A stretch of 64,000 nucleotides of DNA from Siphonodentalium dalli (lineage: Eukaryota; Mollusca; Scaphopoda; Gadilida; Siphonodentaliidae), in the NCBI GenBank assembly GCA_032622095.1, contig CP136061.1, positions 10,185,287-10,249,286 of the forward strand, written 5' to 3'. Positions 24,701-39,700 of this stretch are shown in pieces. The number at the start of each line of letters is the position of its first letter. Position 1 is the stretch's first letter. The notes beneath the pieces are model-generated. The model searched no databases. It saw only the letters and a program-made list of their open reading frames with translations, and was not told the origin of the DNA. Both the position numbers and the translations under genes were made by a program.

Positions 24701-27700
24701 TACGGAAATTGCTAGTACCTTTTCAATCACATTTCTATAAATAGAACCTCCATGTTCTCCACTGACATCGCCAGAACAGCTTTGCAGTGTTCACCATATG
24801 TACATGTATATGGTGTAATGAGATATCAATTTCTGGCCAAAGTATTCAGTTAAAAGCAGCTAATGTCTTATTTTTATATATCTATCTATATAAAAGCCAA
24901 GTGTTTGTTAATTTGTCTCTTATGTTTTTGGCACGTTTAAAAATATATGACCCTCATGTCTGATTGCGTCCAAATTTTGACCATGTCCTGCGCCACATCT
25001 TAGAATACGACATGCAAAATTTCAGATGAATCGGTTCAAGACAACGTGATATATAACTCATTTCCCAAAGGTTATCAGTGCGGTATCTTCTCTGATCATA
25101 TATTCACTTCTCCAAAGACGAATGTGCTTTTTTGTCATTGTGAAACACAAAAGCCAAATTCTGGACAAACTCCCCCCACCGTCAGCTGGCTTTCTTTAGA
25201 TCGTTCTCAGTGATGCAGGAGTGATGATATTTTCCTGCACAAGCCTGGATATAATTTTTTTTTGAGTGTCTGACAAAATGACAGGCACCAAAGATTCGGC
25301 GTCTGACATTTGAAAAGTGTGTCTGTCATTTACCTGGTATCAATAAATAGCAGCAATTAGTTGTTTTTTAGCCCATTCCAATGCACAAATTAGATTCATT
25401 GATGTACCATGTTATGAATTATGGTGTTACGAAACGACGCTTAATTATATCACTTACTCAAGTTACTGAAACTATTAATGTCGATCAAATCGGAAAATTA
25501 GGATTACTATACGTGATCGGCACTTTTGCATACATTATGTACTGTGCTAAGTCACTGAACTGCCCATTGCTATAAATTTCAAATTGGCCAGATCGGATCA
25601 GATTAATTTTTGGTTGGAAATCATTTTTTTTTATCACTCATGAGATAATTCCCATATTGAACCAAAAAGTGTAGATATCCTCTATACATTTTACCTTTTA
25701 TTGACTAAGAAATAATTTCTGTATAAGTTAGGCCGTTACAACAAAATATATGTTTCTAAACAGAAAATTTTGAAAAGCATGTTTGTTAAGGCTTTTTTAA
25801 AATAAACTCAGTGGTGGTGCTTGAGAACACTCATTTTTGTTATTTATTTGCCCTATGTAAAATCAAAATTTATTGTATTTATTGACTCCAAATATGCCAC
25901 CCCTTCACTGACCCCTTTGGAAGAAAATTTGTTGTGTGACCTTTTATTTTGGCACTTTTGAGTTAGATTTTTTGGCTGCCTTTTATTGCTCAAGCTTGCT
26001 AAAATTGACTCTAAATACTGGTATCTTTAACAGAGCTGCCCCAGCGAGATCACAACCAATGGATACAAACAGTTCTGCATACTCCACTGCTGGGTGAGTA
26101 TGTTCTGCCAACTTAACCTCGCCACACAATTGTGTGTTGAATTATAAATTGAAAAACAACTTTGGAATTAAAAATAAAAAAAATGAAATACTGTATATCA
26201 CCGTTTTATATGTGTTAATGATACCTGGGAAGCGAACACATAAAGAGATAATATTTGGAAATGCAGCCCCCCCCCCATACACTGAAATTCTTGTTGACTC
26301 AACAATTACTTAACCGTAGTGTAAGTATAACAACAAGCAATGTTGACTAGTGTTGAGTAATCTACTTGACAAGTTGAGTAAATTTTTCTCTCAGGTCACA
26401 CAAAGTTTATTATTTGTATCTTCGACATTTTTTTTAGAATGGACTGGCAGGTTTTTTCATATTCATTTTTCGCTGACAAAATTACCTAGCAGTAAGGTTT
26501 TTTTTAGCTGAACTTGACAAATTTAGGATCACCTCTAGATGAGAGCTATCGATTTTAAAACTATTTTCTATAAAAAACATGGTTCTTTACGATAACCTCT
26601 AGAAATTTATTAAAAACATGGCCACCAGCAGCCATTTTGGATTTCAAATTTGAATCCACTGGTACTCCCTGCAGCTCACATTTATTTGAGAAATGATGTA
26701 AATGAAAATAATTTAATATACAATCCCTTTACTGGAACTTTTTGACTTTCATTCTTCATTATAAACACCGTCCCAAGTTGACACTTTCATTATTCCCACT
26801 TATTACAACCAAAATTTTCCAGTGTGCAAGGTTTTTGTGTTCACAAAATATTAAATACAAGTTGATATTCGTCAAGTTAAATTTATGGGCAGCAGTGTAG
26901 TAGTGTACAGAGGTTGTGGACATCACACTGTGGCCATAAAAAGCTCCCAACGGTCCATATTTTTATTAGGAGGGAGTTGTATGAATAATACAATATTAAT
27001 TATCCCCCACTTGAAAAAGTTTGGCATGGGATATTGGAATGGCTTCTGTCTGTCTAGTCGTTCCAGGGGTTATTTCAAACAATTACCAACAAATTTCAAA
27101 GATTTTTAGTATACGAGTTCACAATGGGAATATCGGAAATGAGTTCGCAAACTAGGCCGGGTCCCAGCCAGATATTTTATGCACAGTTACAACCCTTTGA
27201 TTGTAATTTTTTTGGAGTTTAGTACCCACAAAAAGTTGTACAGGGTTTATTTCAAACAATTATCAACGGAATTGAGATATTTTTGGTTCCAGGATATTTT
27301 GAAAATGCCCATCCTCAACTTTAGGGCCCTGCGATGCATCAAATCGAAATTTGATTTTCGATTGATCCCTCTGAATCAAATCGTTTTCGATTTTGAGTAC
27401 CAGTTTCGATCTGATTAGCTCACAAAATCTTAAGTACACTGCGTGTTTCTAGTAGCGGGCTTAGATCTATCATTTTACCGATAATCCACAGCATTTAGCA
27501 CATCAAATTCTCCAAAAAAATCCAATGATACAATTGTTTAATTTCTGATGTTGCCCTATCAAAATGCATGAACCATCATACTGGCAACATACAGTGTCAG
27601 TTACATCATCATAGAATAGCGATAACGCATTCCATCTTCTTTCTATACATGTGCATACATTCATGTACATTTAAAAACTTAGCTTCATAATATGCAGCGC

Positions 27701-30700
27701 ACATGGGAATATAGACCGTAATTTAGTCTGTAAATTGTCCAGCGGTTCTACATTTATTAGTGGTCAGTATTTTAGATCAGCTTAGACATGACGTCAGTTC
27801 TATTTACATCTGCTAGTGGGGATACCCGGGAAATAACCTTCACTATATAGTGTATAGCCATTCATGTGGCATTAGTGAATGACATTCCACAATTCACAGT
27901 TTTAGTTTGCATGCATCGGAAGATGGATGTCGATCGACTAGTTATTATGACAATTTATATTTTCAATTGAATCATCAAACTTCTGATGAGTTGTGACTTT
28001 TGTTAATAATTAAACTAATATAATTAAACATGTACTTAGTATATAATTTATTTTATTCTACTAATATCAGGGTGGGCCGTGGGTAAGACAAACTCTGCAA
28101 TGTGACTGCCTCTCACATGAATTTTATCAATATACCAAAGATATCATTGCCAATGCAATGTTCTGATAATGAGTGATAATCATTAATCAGTGATTCAAAT
28201 TCATCGACGATTGCAAGAAGAACAGATAAGAGTGACTGGTAGTGTAAAATCGAATAGCGCATCTAAGCATGCGTATTTGAAATTGAGGTTTTATCTCACA
28301 TACAAGACAAACGTCTTCTTGGCGAGATTGGACTCACCATTTGTGTGCGAATCCGATAGTTCAAGTTATCTAAATTATTCACATATCATCTCCTATGACA
28401 AATTACGTGTGTATTTCGTCAAGAACAGACGTCGGGACATTCACATACGTAATGCTGGCCTCGTTAACAATTTTTACCTTGATTTTTCGCCCATTGTCCG
28501 CAAAAATGGTCTGCTTTTGCTGAATCGAATCGCGATTATGTATCCGAATCGAAAATTGACTCGAATTAATTATAATAATGCCTGAACAGGGATTTGTGTA
28601 GGTGTCTTCAGGGTGCGGTAAACGGCCCCATTCCCAATGGGAAAAAGGCACCTTTATTCCCAATTTTCAACCACCAAATTCCCAATTGCAGACAGGTATA
28701 TAATACCATTAGGTTTATTGAATAATTATCAAAGTCTGACAGTTATTATAGTAAATACGTAACTCGCTTGAGAGGAATTCCCAAAAATGAAAATAGCAGG
28801 ACGAGCCAGGTGTTTACCTCCCCGCATTCATTTGAAAGTGCCCGCATCCGACTAGTAAGCCGTGTATCCGAGTATCCATTCCTTTCGTCCACGTGATTGT
28901 TAGGATTATCTCATTATCAGGGGGATGCACCATGTTCTTCCAGAATACATATTTCCCCTCCCCGCATGCCTTTAAAAGTGGACCCATCGGTTTCTGATTA
29001 AGCCGTGTATCCATGACGTTTGTGCACGTTTTCATCTCATTATTAGGGGGGACACACCACGTGCTTACCGGAATACACATTTTTTACTGTGGCAGTGTGG
29101 GGCTCCATTTAGGCACCAGATATTTCCGTTTTAATGATTTCAATCAAACACTCAATACTGCCATAATCCAACAATTTTATTAGAGGTTTATAAAACATTT
29201 GGATCATTGAAAGTGTAATAAAATGTTACTTTATAGTTGGGAAGCTTAGTCTATATTATTAAAAATGGACGTAGAATAAACATCGGGGCCTCATTACGCA
29301 CTGTCTTTAGGGAATTTCTGTAAAAATTTAAACATGGCAGACACTTTTTGTCCAAAAAAACAAAAATATAATCTTGCGGAGAAGAAAAAGCTTGCCGAGT
29401 TATGTATAAAATATAAACATTTCACGTCCTCACTGTTAATTTTACAAAATTTTCTGGAAATTCCCCCCTGCACTATTATTTGGGTCTGCACTTTTATTTG
29501 GAGCCCAAGAGTAGTACCGTACTGGTAGCTCAATATGGGAATGATAACACGGACAGTAATTTGGTATTAATTATTTTATTTTATTTATTGAATTACAACT
29601 AGATACCTATCCATTCTTGGGTGTTTCATTACCGTTTTTCCGTCGAAGTTTGGTGGATGGCTTGAATCCTTCTGTTGTTATCTGTGAATTTTCAACTTAC
29701 CTGAGGCTGAGAAATGGACCTCAATGGGCTGGGATTTTACTCCATCTTTGAGTTACCTGTGTTTAAGTCGCGTTACACACCGAAAATTACGGTATTAGTA
29801 CTATTTACTTGTGTGTAACAGTGATTAATTGAATTTTTCTAAAACATGGAAAATTCCCAATTTTGGTCTGTAAAGACACATTTTTCCCAATTCGAACGGA
29901 CCCGGACCCATTCCCAAAATAGGCAGAAAAATTCCTGCTGAATCGCAGGTCCATACTCAACTATGTTAGGCAAGGGGATATTGTTTTATTTGCCTTATCA
30001 CTAAAGTGAATTATATCAGGGTTTCCGCTAGGGGGTAGGGAAATGGGGCCGGTAGCCGTCAAGTGGAAAAATCCAGGTAAAAGTAGCCTGTTTTAGCACT
30101 GGTTGAACTACTTTTGTTATATCGGCCAATAGAATCGTGTGAGAGTAGATATGGCAGATTGTTTTGTTCCATTTCTGCCCAAGTGCCAAGCTATCAAATC
30201 TTATACATGTACCTGCAACTTTAAAACTAGTAAATTTATTAGATATAATTTAATTTACGAAGTACAGAACACCAGTAATTTGGATCCCGAGTTAAACGTG
30301 CTCGTTAATGTTAAAAGACTCACTGTGGAAGACCCAGCAGATATTTTGGATGCATAACGTAATCGGAATATATTTTAGCAGCTGCAGTGTAAATATAGAA
30401 GGCTGATTACATATATGGGCGATGAGTATTCTTTGTGGGCAGTGGTAAGATGCCTTGATGCCCGGTGCGGCTACTCCCACATTTCTCTCTCGCTCTATTA
30501 CAAAGTGAACAGTATATTTTGCGGTATAAAACATGACAGGTACGATTAAAATACTGCTCTTTTGCATAACATAACCGGGTACTAACCGCAACGTACATGT
30601 AACTAATCAGCCTCAAAGGTATAGCTTCTAGCGATGTCAGTTCCGATCACTTCCTGTTTCAACGCGTTTAGAGTGTGTTCACTCACAAGATATAAAATAA

Positions 30701-33700
30701 ATTCACCTTTTAAAATTCCTTAGTACTATTCCAACAAAATTCAGAAGTTTTAAACATCTTTATACCTTTATAGACATGCAGTACATGTATGTCCTGGGGT
30801 ATGGCAGGAGGGGAAAACTTGGCGAGGGGAACGGGGCCCCCTGCCGGTATAGCGGAAACCCTGATTATATACCTATACATAATTATGTATCGCTCATGGT
30901 GAAATCAACCTTAAAATTATTCCTGAAAATGTTTTGAAGAAGAGAATTCACGTGGTGAACCGTACCGAGAGTGGAACCTGCACCCAATTCATCTAGCTTT
31001 CATTACAATGATGATATCCGAGACAAAGGCTTACATGTATATGGAACAACCCTAAAAAGGTTGACTTTCTTCACTGAGTGGTGTATGCAACATATCAATG
31101 AAAACAGGGATTTACCATTGTTTTTTTAATATTTCAGACACTCTCCAGCTCGCACAGCGCAGCGTGAAATTCCACGAACAACATATGATACTCCTACAAT
31201 AACACACAGACCTACTGGGTTAGCAAGGTACCAAGGCCTAGAAAATCACTGTGTTCCATCAAATAGCTTTTCTATTTCAATATTTAGAGATAAGGCCTTT
31301 CCTCCTTTTGCTTTTCATATATATTCTGTGCTTTTCGATAACAATTCTGAGCTAGAAATAAATTATTTATTCAATTTCTTTCTACACGCTTTACAGTCTT
31401 TATGACTATTGTCCATATCAAAATATATTATGTTTCCAGCCACCTCCATCATTGCCAAAAAAGGGGCTCATCGAAAACAGCTATTTTAGTGTCCCATTGG
31501 GAGCCTCACATATACAAGGAATGCCCTGGCACATGGCTTTCGCAAAAGTTTTAAGGAAGCTCCAGTCATGAAAGGATTACTACAGCACTGCTCAAATTAA
31601 GCGACCTGTTTTAACGAGGTGTACATGCGTTAATACCGCGGTGCAATACCGCGACATACCGCCGATTCGCGGTTCACTACCACGCGCGTGCCACGGTACC
31701 ACCGCGGCGTTCACGGTACAACGCACTACCAGCGGTAATGAATGTTGGTAGCTCGGTGGCACGCGCTAATGCACCGCACAAACGCGGTGACATTACCGCT
31801 ACGCGGTAGCATTTTTGTAACGAGGTTACATTCGATGGCTGACCGTCAATCTTCCAAAATAGGACGGCCGTTCTCACGATTCCGTCCATGATTGTGTACC
31901 GTGAAGAGTATTATTAAAATATTGAAATAGATGAAAGTCGAGTATCGGGAAATATGCCCATTATAACGGGCTTCCAGATTAAGTAAAGGTAAGTATAAGT
32001 TACTTTGAGAAAGTCATTTTTCAATTAATGTGAATATTAAAATATTACAATAACATTTCTAGTCTCGTTTTATTGCCAAAAATTCCCATAAATGACACTA
32101 TTTGTAATCAGTGTTGGTTATCGGGAAGGGGACAATGATTTCGGCCATTTTAGACAGCTCGATAAATCCCGTATCTACAGTTTATATCAATGTTCAGATG
32201 TACGTGATCCCTAAATTGAATGATAACGACACTATTTAAATAGTCCCCTGAATAAATATCGTTATTAACTTTATTGACATTCATTAACTGCAAATCACAA
32301 ACACCATTTGTTCGTATAACGGGAATTATTGTCTTAGCAATAAAAGACACAAAGTGGAACTCCCGTATATCCCGGAAAAAAACACATTCTGCGCAAAAGC
32401 ACGTGTCACTGATACGTCATACTGCAGCTGGCAGACTTTGTTAATATGGGCACGGGGCACTTAAATTAAAATGTCGTCATGTCTTTTTATAACTGGCCTC
32501 AATGGGTGAAATAAATATTTGTGTTTTGTTGATGGTGCTATTAGTAAAACTACACACGTGACGCGCGAATGGCTATTTTGTGTTTTGGACACTTTGTATT
32601 TCCATTACTTCAATGCGTCCGTTTGGCTTACATAATGCTCGCAGAAGGTAGTTCAGATATTCATCGATCTATTTTGGTATTGCGAATAATATTATGTGCG
32701 AACCGCCACGTGGCCTTAAACAGACAAGACTCATTCGATCTTTAAAATGTTGTGCACGTAATAGCTATTTATAAATATTTGTCGCACAAAAGTGAGACAA
32801 ACGCTCTTTATTGCTACCGTATCGGGAATAAACTAACAAGGACTAAAACACACCGAATTCGATCACTTGAAATAATTATGTTACAATGTTAACCTCTGTA
32901 TATAACCAAACAAACATATTTAGAGGTCAACTTTCCAACACCATGCATGTTTTCTTCCGAATAACGATTAGATAGGAATACCGGTATGTGATATAATTTA
33001 TACTGCGACCCACCGAGAACTACAAGTGCACGCCCTCGCCAAAAGTTGCATTTTCACATCAAACGATGCCGCCCGACACGCACTCGTGAGCTCAATGAAT
33101 GTTCACGTAACAAAATCAAAGACTGATTTGAAAACGTTGTGTCTTTCAATGTTTGGTGTTTTGCGTGTCTTTTGTCACGCACATTGGTGATGATAACAAC
33201 TTTACTTTGCGGCATGACATGTGCCACGCTTTCTTAGTTTGTAAATTGCTTTACTATTTCACGCATGCGTACAATCATACGTCTTGGCGACAATATACTA
33301 TTTACGCGCCGATTGTGTTTGGCATATGAACAAAACTATAGATTTGAACGAATATGAATATTTCTGCAATGATCGCCGCCCTGGCCTCTAAGACTAAAAT
33401 CGGACTCAGTGTTACTAATGCACCGTCCCAGCTGGTTTCGACCAAATTCAGATAAATGGAGGATTGACTTTTCCCATTTTATAAGAAATTTAGATTTCGG
33501 AAACACAAAAAAAAAAAAAATCCGCATGAGTGGAAACCGACATAGGAATCGGGATTATCGGGTGCGTATATTATTTGACGATATGTAAGATAGATGCTAA
33601 CAACAAAACTATTACTCCGTGGTGTTTTGCGTAATCCAGTCGCCGTAAGCAACTATAACTGAGTTCAAAAACCGCCGACGTGATTAAACGTGTACATTTG

Positions 33701-36700
33701 TAATATGTTACATGTAAACCCGACATGTTCATATGTAATCCGATTGCATTATTATTCATTTATATTCATTACGTATACATAATTACGTGCAGCTTACAGG
33801 TATTCATTCAATACAAAAGTTATTCATAATCATTTACCTACCGTGTGACGCCTTGTTTCAGTCTTGTTCTCTCCGCGGTGGAGGGCCGTTAGCGGTATTT
33901 TGAACGCGGTTACGAAAAAATAACGCGGTGTATGGCGGTAACGAACACCAATAACGCGGTAACCAACGGTAAAAATACCGTACCAGTACCGCGGGTCAAC
34001 AGCCCTCCGTTGCGGTACAGAATGATAACCGCGGTAGTTTGGTGGTAACACCGCGGTAAGTACCGGCCCATAACCTCGTTAAACAGGTCGCTTACTGAGA
34101 GCATAGCTGTATATGTGGGCTGTGTTCTATCAATATATCTCAGTGCTTCGATCAGTCAGTGGATACATAATATATGTGGGCTGTGTTCTATCAATATATC
34201 TCAGTGCTTCGATTAGTCAGTGGATACATAATGTATGTGGGCTGTGTTCTATCAATATATCTCAGTGCTTCTATTAGTCGGTGGATACATAATGTATGTG
34301 GGCTGTGTTCTATCAATATATCTCAGTGCTTCTATTAGTCGGTGGATACACAGATGATTAACTCCAGGCCTTTATTTCATGTAGAATAGAATCGGTGGTG
34401 GTTAGTGTCAGAGGAAGAAATATGGTATGATATTCTGTTTCCTTGACGTCAACCAACTAGTGAAATCAGTAGGATATTACTGGTTTATTTCAAATCAACA
34501 GTTTCCTTATAGCACATCCAGTGGCGAGATTTTTTCGTCAATTTTAATTGACTTTATCGTACAAATCAGCAAAAAATGCTACATTTCTCAGATCTTTCAG
34601 CTTATTATTATCTAACTTTTGTGTTAAATGATAGAAGGAATATGTCATGTAATTAGGCAAACTCCATGCAGGGTTTACCTCCCTCGATGACTCGGTAAGA
34701 GTATACCATGTAATTAGGCAGACTCCATGCAGGGTTTACCTCCCTCGATGACTCGGTAAGAGTATACCATGTAATTAGGCAGACTCCATGCAGGGTTACC
34801 TCCCTCGATGACTCGGTAAGAGTATACCATGTAATTAGGCAGACTCCATGCAGGGTTTACCTCCCTCGATGACTCGGTAAGAGTATACCATGTAATTAGG
34901 CAGACTCCATGCAGGGTTTACCTCCCTCGATGACTCGGTAAGAGTATACCATGTAATTAGGCAGACTCCATGCAGGGTTACCTCCCTCGATGACTCGGTA
35001 AGAGTATACCATGTAATTAGGCAGACTCCATGCAGGGTTACCTCCCTCGATGACTCGGTAAGAGTATACCATGTAATTAGGCAGACTCCATGCAGGGTTA
35101 CCTCCCTTGATGACTCGGTAAGAGTATACCATGTAATTAGGCAGACTCCATGCAGGGTTACCTCCCTTGATGACTCGGTAAGAGTATACCATGTAATTAG
35201 GCAGACTCCATGCAGGGTTTACCTCCCTCGATGACTCGGTAAGAGTATACCATGTAATTAGGCAGACTCCATGCAGGGTTTACCTCCCTCGATGACTCGG
35301 TAAGAGTATACCATGTAATTAGGCAGACTCCATGCAGGGTTTACCTCCCTCGATGACTCGGTAAGAGTATACCATGTAATTAGGCAGACTCCATGCAGGG
35401 TTACCTCCCTCGATGACTCGGTAAGAGTATACCATGTAATTAGGCAGACTCCATGCAGGGTTTACCTCCCTCGATGACTCGGTAAGAGTATACCATGTAA
35501 TTAGGCAGACTCCATGCAGGGTTACCTCCCTTGATGACTCGGTAAGAGTATACCATGTAATTAGGCAGACTCCATGCAGGGTTACCTCCCTTGATGACTC
35601 GGTAAGAGTATACCATGTAATTAGGCAGACTCCATGCAGGGTTACCTCCCTTGATGACTCGGTAAGAGTATACCATGTAATTAGGCAGACTCCATGCAGG
35701 GTTACCTCCCTCGATGACTCGGTAAGAGTATACCATGTAATTAGGCAGACTCCATGCAGGGTTTACCTCCCTCGATGACTCGGTAAGAGTATACCATGTA
35801 ATTAGGCAGACTCCATGCAGGGTTTACCCTCCCTCGATGACTCGGTAAGAGTATACCATGTAATTAGGCAGACTCCATGCAGGGTTTACCTCCCTCGATG
35901 ACTCGGTAAGAGTATACCATGTAATTAGGCAGACTCCATGCAGGGTTTACCTCCCTCGATGACTCGGTAAGAGTATACCATGTAATTAGGCAGACTCCAT
36001 GCAGGGTTTACCTCCCTCGATGACTCGGTAAGAGTATACCATGTAATTAGGCAGACTCCATGCAGGGTTTACCTCCCTCGATGACTCGGTAAGAGTATAC
36101 CATGTAATTAGGCAGACTCCATGCAGGGTTTACCTCCCTCGATGACTCGGTAAGAGTATACCATGTAATTAGGCAGACTCCATGCAGGGTTACCTCCCTC
36201 GATGACTCGGTAAGAGTATACCATGTAATTAGGCAGACTCCATGCAGGGTTTACCTCCCTCGATGACTCGGTAAGAGTATACCATGTAATTAGGCAGACT
36301 CCATGCAGGGTTACCTCCCTCGATGACTCGGTAAGAGTATACCATGTAATTAGGCAGACTCCATGCAGGGTTACCTCCCTCGATGACTCGGTAAGAGTAT
36401 ACCATGTAATTAGGCAGACTCCATGCAGGGTTTACCTCCCTCGATGACTCGGTAAGAGTATACCATGTAATTAGGCAGACTCCATGCAGGGTTTACCTCC
36501 CTCGATGACTCGGTAAGAGTATACCATGTAATTAGGCAGACTCCATGCAGGGTTTACCTCCCTCGATGACTCGGTAAGAGTATACCATGTAATTAGGCAG
36601 ACTCCATGCAGGGTTTACCTCCCTCGATGACTCGGTAAGAGTATACCATGTAATTAGGCAGACTCCATGCAGGGTTTACCTCCCTTGATGACTCGGTAAG

Positions 36701-39700
36701 AGTATACCATGTAATTAGGCAGACTCCATGCAGGGTTTACCTCCCTCGATGACTCGGTAAGAGTATACCATGTAATTAGGCAGACTCCATGCAGGGTTTA
36801 CCTCCCTCGATGACTCGGTAAGAGTATACCATGTAATTAGGCAGACTCCATGCAGGGTTTACCTCCCTCGATGACTCGGTAAGAGTATACCATGTAATTA
36901 GGCAGACTCCATGCAGGGTTTACCTCCCTCGATGACTCGGTAAGAGTATACCATGTAATTAGGCAGACTCCATGCAGGGTTTACCTCCCTCGATGACTCG
37001 GTAAGAGTATACCATGTAATTAGGCAGACTCCATGCAGGGTTTACCTCCCTCGATGACTCGGTAAGAGTATACCATGTAATTAGGCAGACTCCATGCAGG
37101 GTTACCTCCCTTGATGACTCGGTAAGAGTATACCATGTAATTAGGCAGACTCCATGCAGGGTTTACCTCCCTCGATGACTCGGTAAGAGTATACCATGTA
37201 ATTAGGCAGACTCCATGCAGGGTTTACCTCCCTCGATGACTCGGTAAGAGTATACCATGTAATTAGGCAGACTCCATGCAGGGTTACCTCCCTCGATGAC
37301 TCGGTAAGAGTATACCATGTAATTAGGCAGACTCCATGCAGGGTTTACCTCCCTCGATGACTCGGTAAGAGTATACCATGTAATTAGGCAGACTCCATGC
37401 AGGGTTTACCTCCCTCGATGACTCGGTAAGAGTATACCATGTAATTAGGCAGACTCCATGCAGGGTTTACCTCCCTCGATGACTCGGTAAGAGTATACCA
37501 TGTAATTAGGCAGACTCCATGCAGGGTTTACCTCCCTCGATGACTCGGTAAGAGTATACCATGTAATTAGGCAGACTCCATGCAGGGTTTACCTCCCTCG
37601 ATGACTCGGTAAGAGTATACCATGTAATTAGGCAGACTCCATGCAGGGTTTACCTCCCTCGATGACTCGGTAAGAGTATACCATGTAATTAGGCAGACTC
37701 CATGCAGGGTTTACCTCCCTCGATGACTCGGTAAGAGTATACCATGTAATTAGGCAAACTCCATGCAGGGTTTACCTCCCTCGATGACTCGGTAAGAGTA
37801 TACCATGTAATTAGGCAGACTCCATGCAGGGTTTAACCTCCCTCGATGACTCGGTAAGAGTATACCATGTAATTAGGCAGACTCCATGCAGGGTTACCTC
37901 CCTTGATGACTCGGTAAGAGTATACCATGTAATTAGGCAGACTCCATGCAGGGTTTACCTCCCTCGATGACTCGGTAAGAGTATACCATGTAATTAGGCA
38001 GACTCCATGCAGGGTTACCTCCCTCGATGACTCGGTAAGAGTATACCATGTAATTAGGCAGACTCCATGCAGGGTTTACCTCCCTCGATGACTCGGTAAG
38101 AGTATACCATGTAATTAGGCAGACTCCATGCAGGGTTTACCTCCCTCGATGACTCGGTAAGAGTATACCATGTAATTAGGCAGACTCCATGCAGGGTTTA
38201 CCTCCCTCGATGACTCGGTAAGAGTATACCATGTAATTAGGCAGACTCCATGCAGGGTTTACCTCCCTCGATGACTCGGTAAGAGTATACCATGTAATTA
38301 GGCAGACTCCATGCAGGGTTTACCTCCCTCGATGACTCGGTAAGAGTATACCATGTAATTAGGCAGACTCCATGCAGGGTTTACCTCCCTCGATGACTCG
38401 GTAAGAGTATACCATGTAATTAGGCAGACTCCATGCAGGGTTTACCTCCCTCGATGACTCGGTAAGAGTATACCATGTAATTAGGCAGACTCCATGCAGG
38501 GTTTACCTCCCTCGATGACTCGGTAAGAGTATACCATGTAATTAGGCAGACTCCATGCAGGGTTACCTCCCTCGATGACTCGGTAAGAGTATACCATGTA
38601 ATTAGGCAGACTCCATGCAGGGTTTACCTCCCTCGATGACTCGGTAAGAGTATACCATGTAATTAGGCAGACTCCATGCAGGGTTTACCTCCCTCGATGA
38701 CTCGGTAAGAGTATACCATGTAATTAGGCAGACTCCATGCAGGGTTTACCTCCCTCGATGACTCGGTAAGAGTATACCATGTAATTAGGCAGACTCCATG
38801 CAGGGTTTACCCTCCCTCGATGACTCGGTAAGAGTATACCATGTAATTAGGCAGACTCCATGCAGGGTTACCTCCCTCGATGACTCGGTAAGAGTATACC
38901 ATGTAATTAGGCAGACTCCATGCAGGGTTACCTCCCTTGATGACTCGGTAAGAGTATACCATGTAATTAGGCAGACTCCATGCAGGGTTTACCTCCCTCG
39001 ATGACTCGGTAAGAGTATACCATGTAATTAGGCAGACTCCATGCAGGGTTTACCTCCCTCGATGACTCGGTAAGAGTATACCATGTAATTAGGCAGACTC
39101 CATGCAGGGTTTACCTCCCTCGATGACTCGGTAAGAGTATACCATGTAATTAGGCAGACTCCATGCAGGGTTTACCTCCCTCGATGACTCGGTAAGAGTA
39201 TACCATGTAATTAGGCAGACTCCATGCAGGGTTTACCTCCCTCGATGACTCGGTAAGAGTATACCATGTAATTAGGCAGACTCCATGCAGGGTTACCTCC
39301 CTCGATGACTCGGTAAGAGTATACCATGTAATTAGGCAAACTCCATGCAGGGTTACCTCCCTTGATGACTCGGTAAGAGTATACCATGTTATTAGGCAGA
39401 CTCCATGCAGGGTTTACCTCCCTTGATGACTCGGTAAGAGTATACCATGTAATTAGGCAAACTCCATGCAGGGTTACCTCCCTTGATGACTCGGTAAGAG
39501 TATACCATGTTATTAGGCAGACTCCATGCAGGGTTTACCTCCCTTGATGACTCGGTAAGAGTATACCATGTAATTAGGCAGACTCCATGCAGGGTTACCT
39601 CCCTCGATGACTCGGTAAGAGTATACCATGTTATTAGGCAGACTCCATGCAGGGTTTACCTCCCTCGATGACTCGGTAAGAGTATACCATGTAATTAGGC

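Noticed and set aside
28190-28585. 131-aa ORF
   Set aside because: Lies inside a probable hAT-like element, no recognised motif, biased by TTCGATT repeats at its end.
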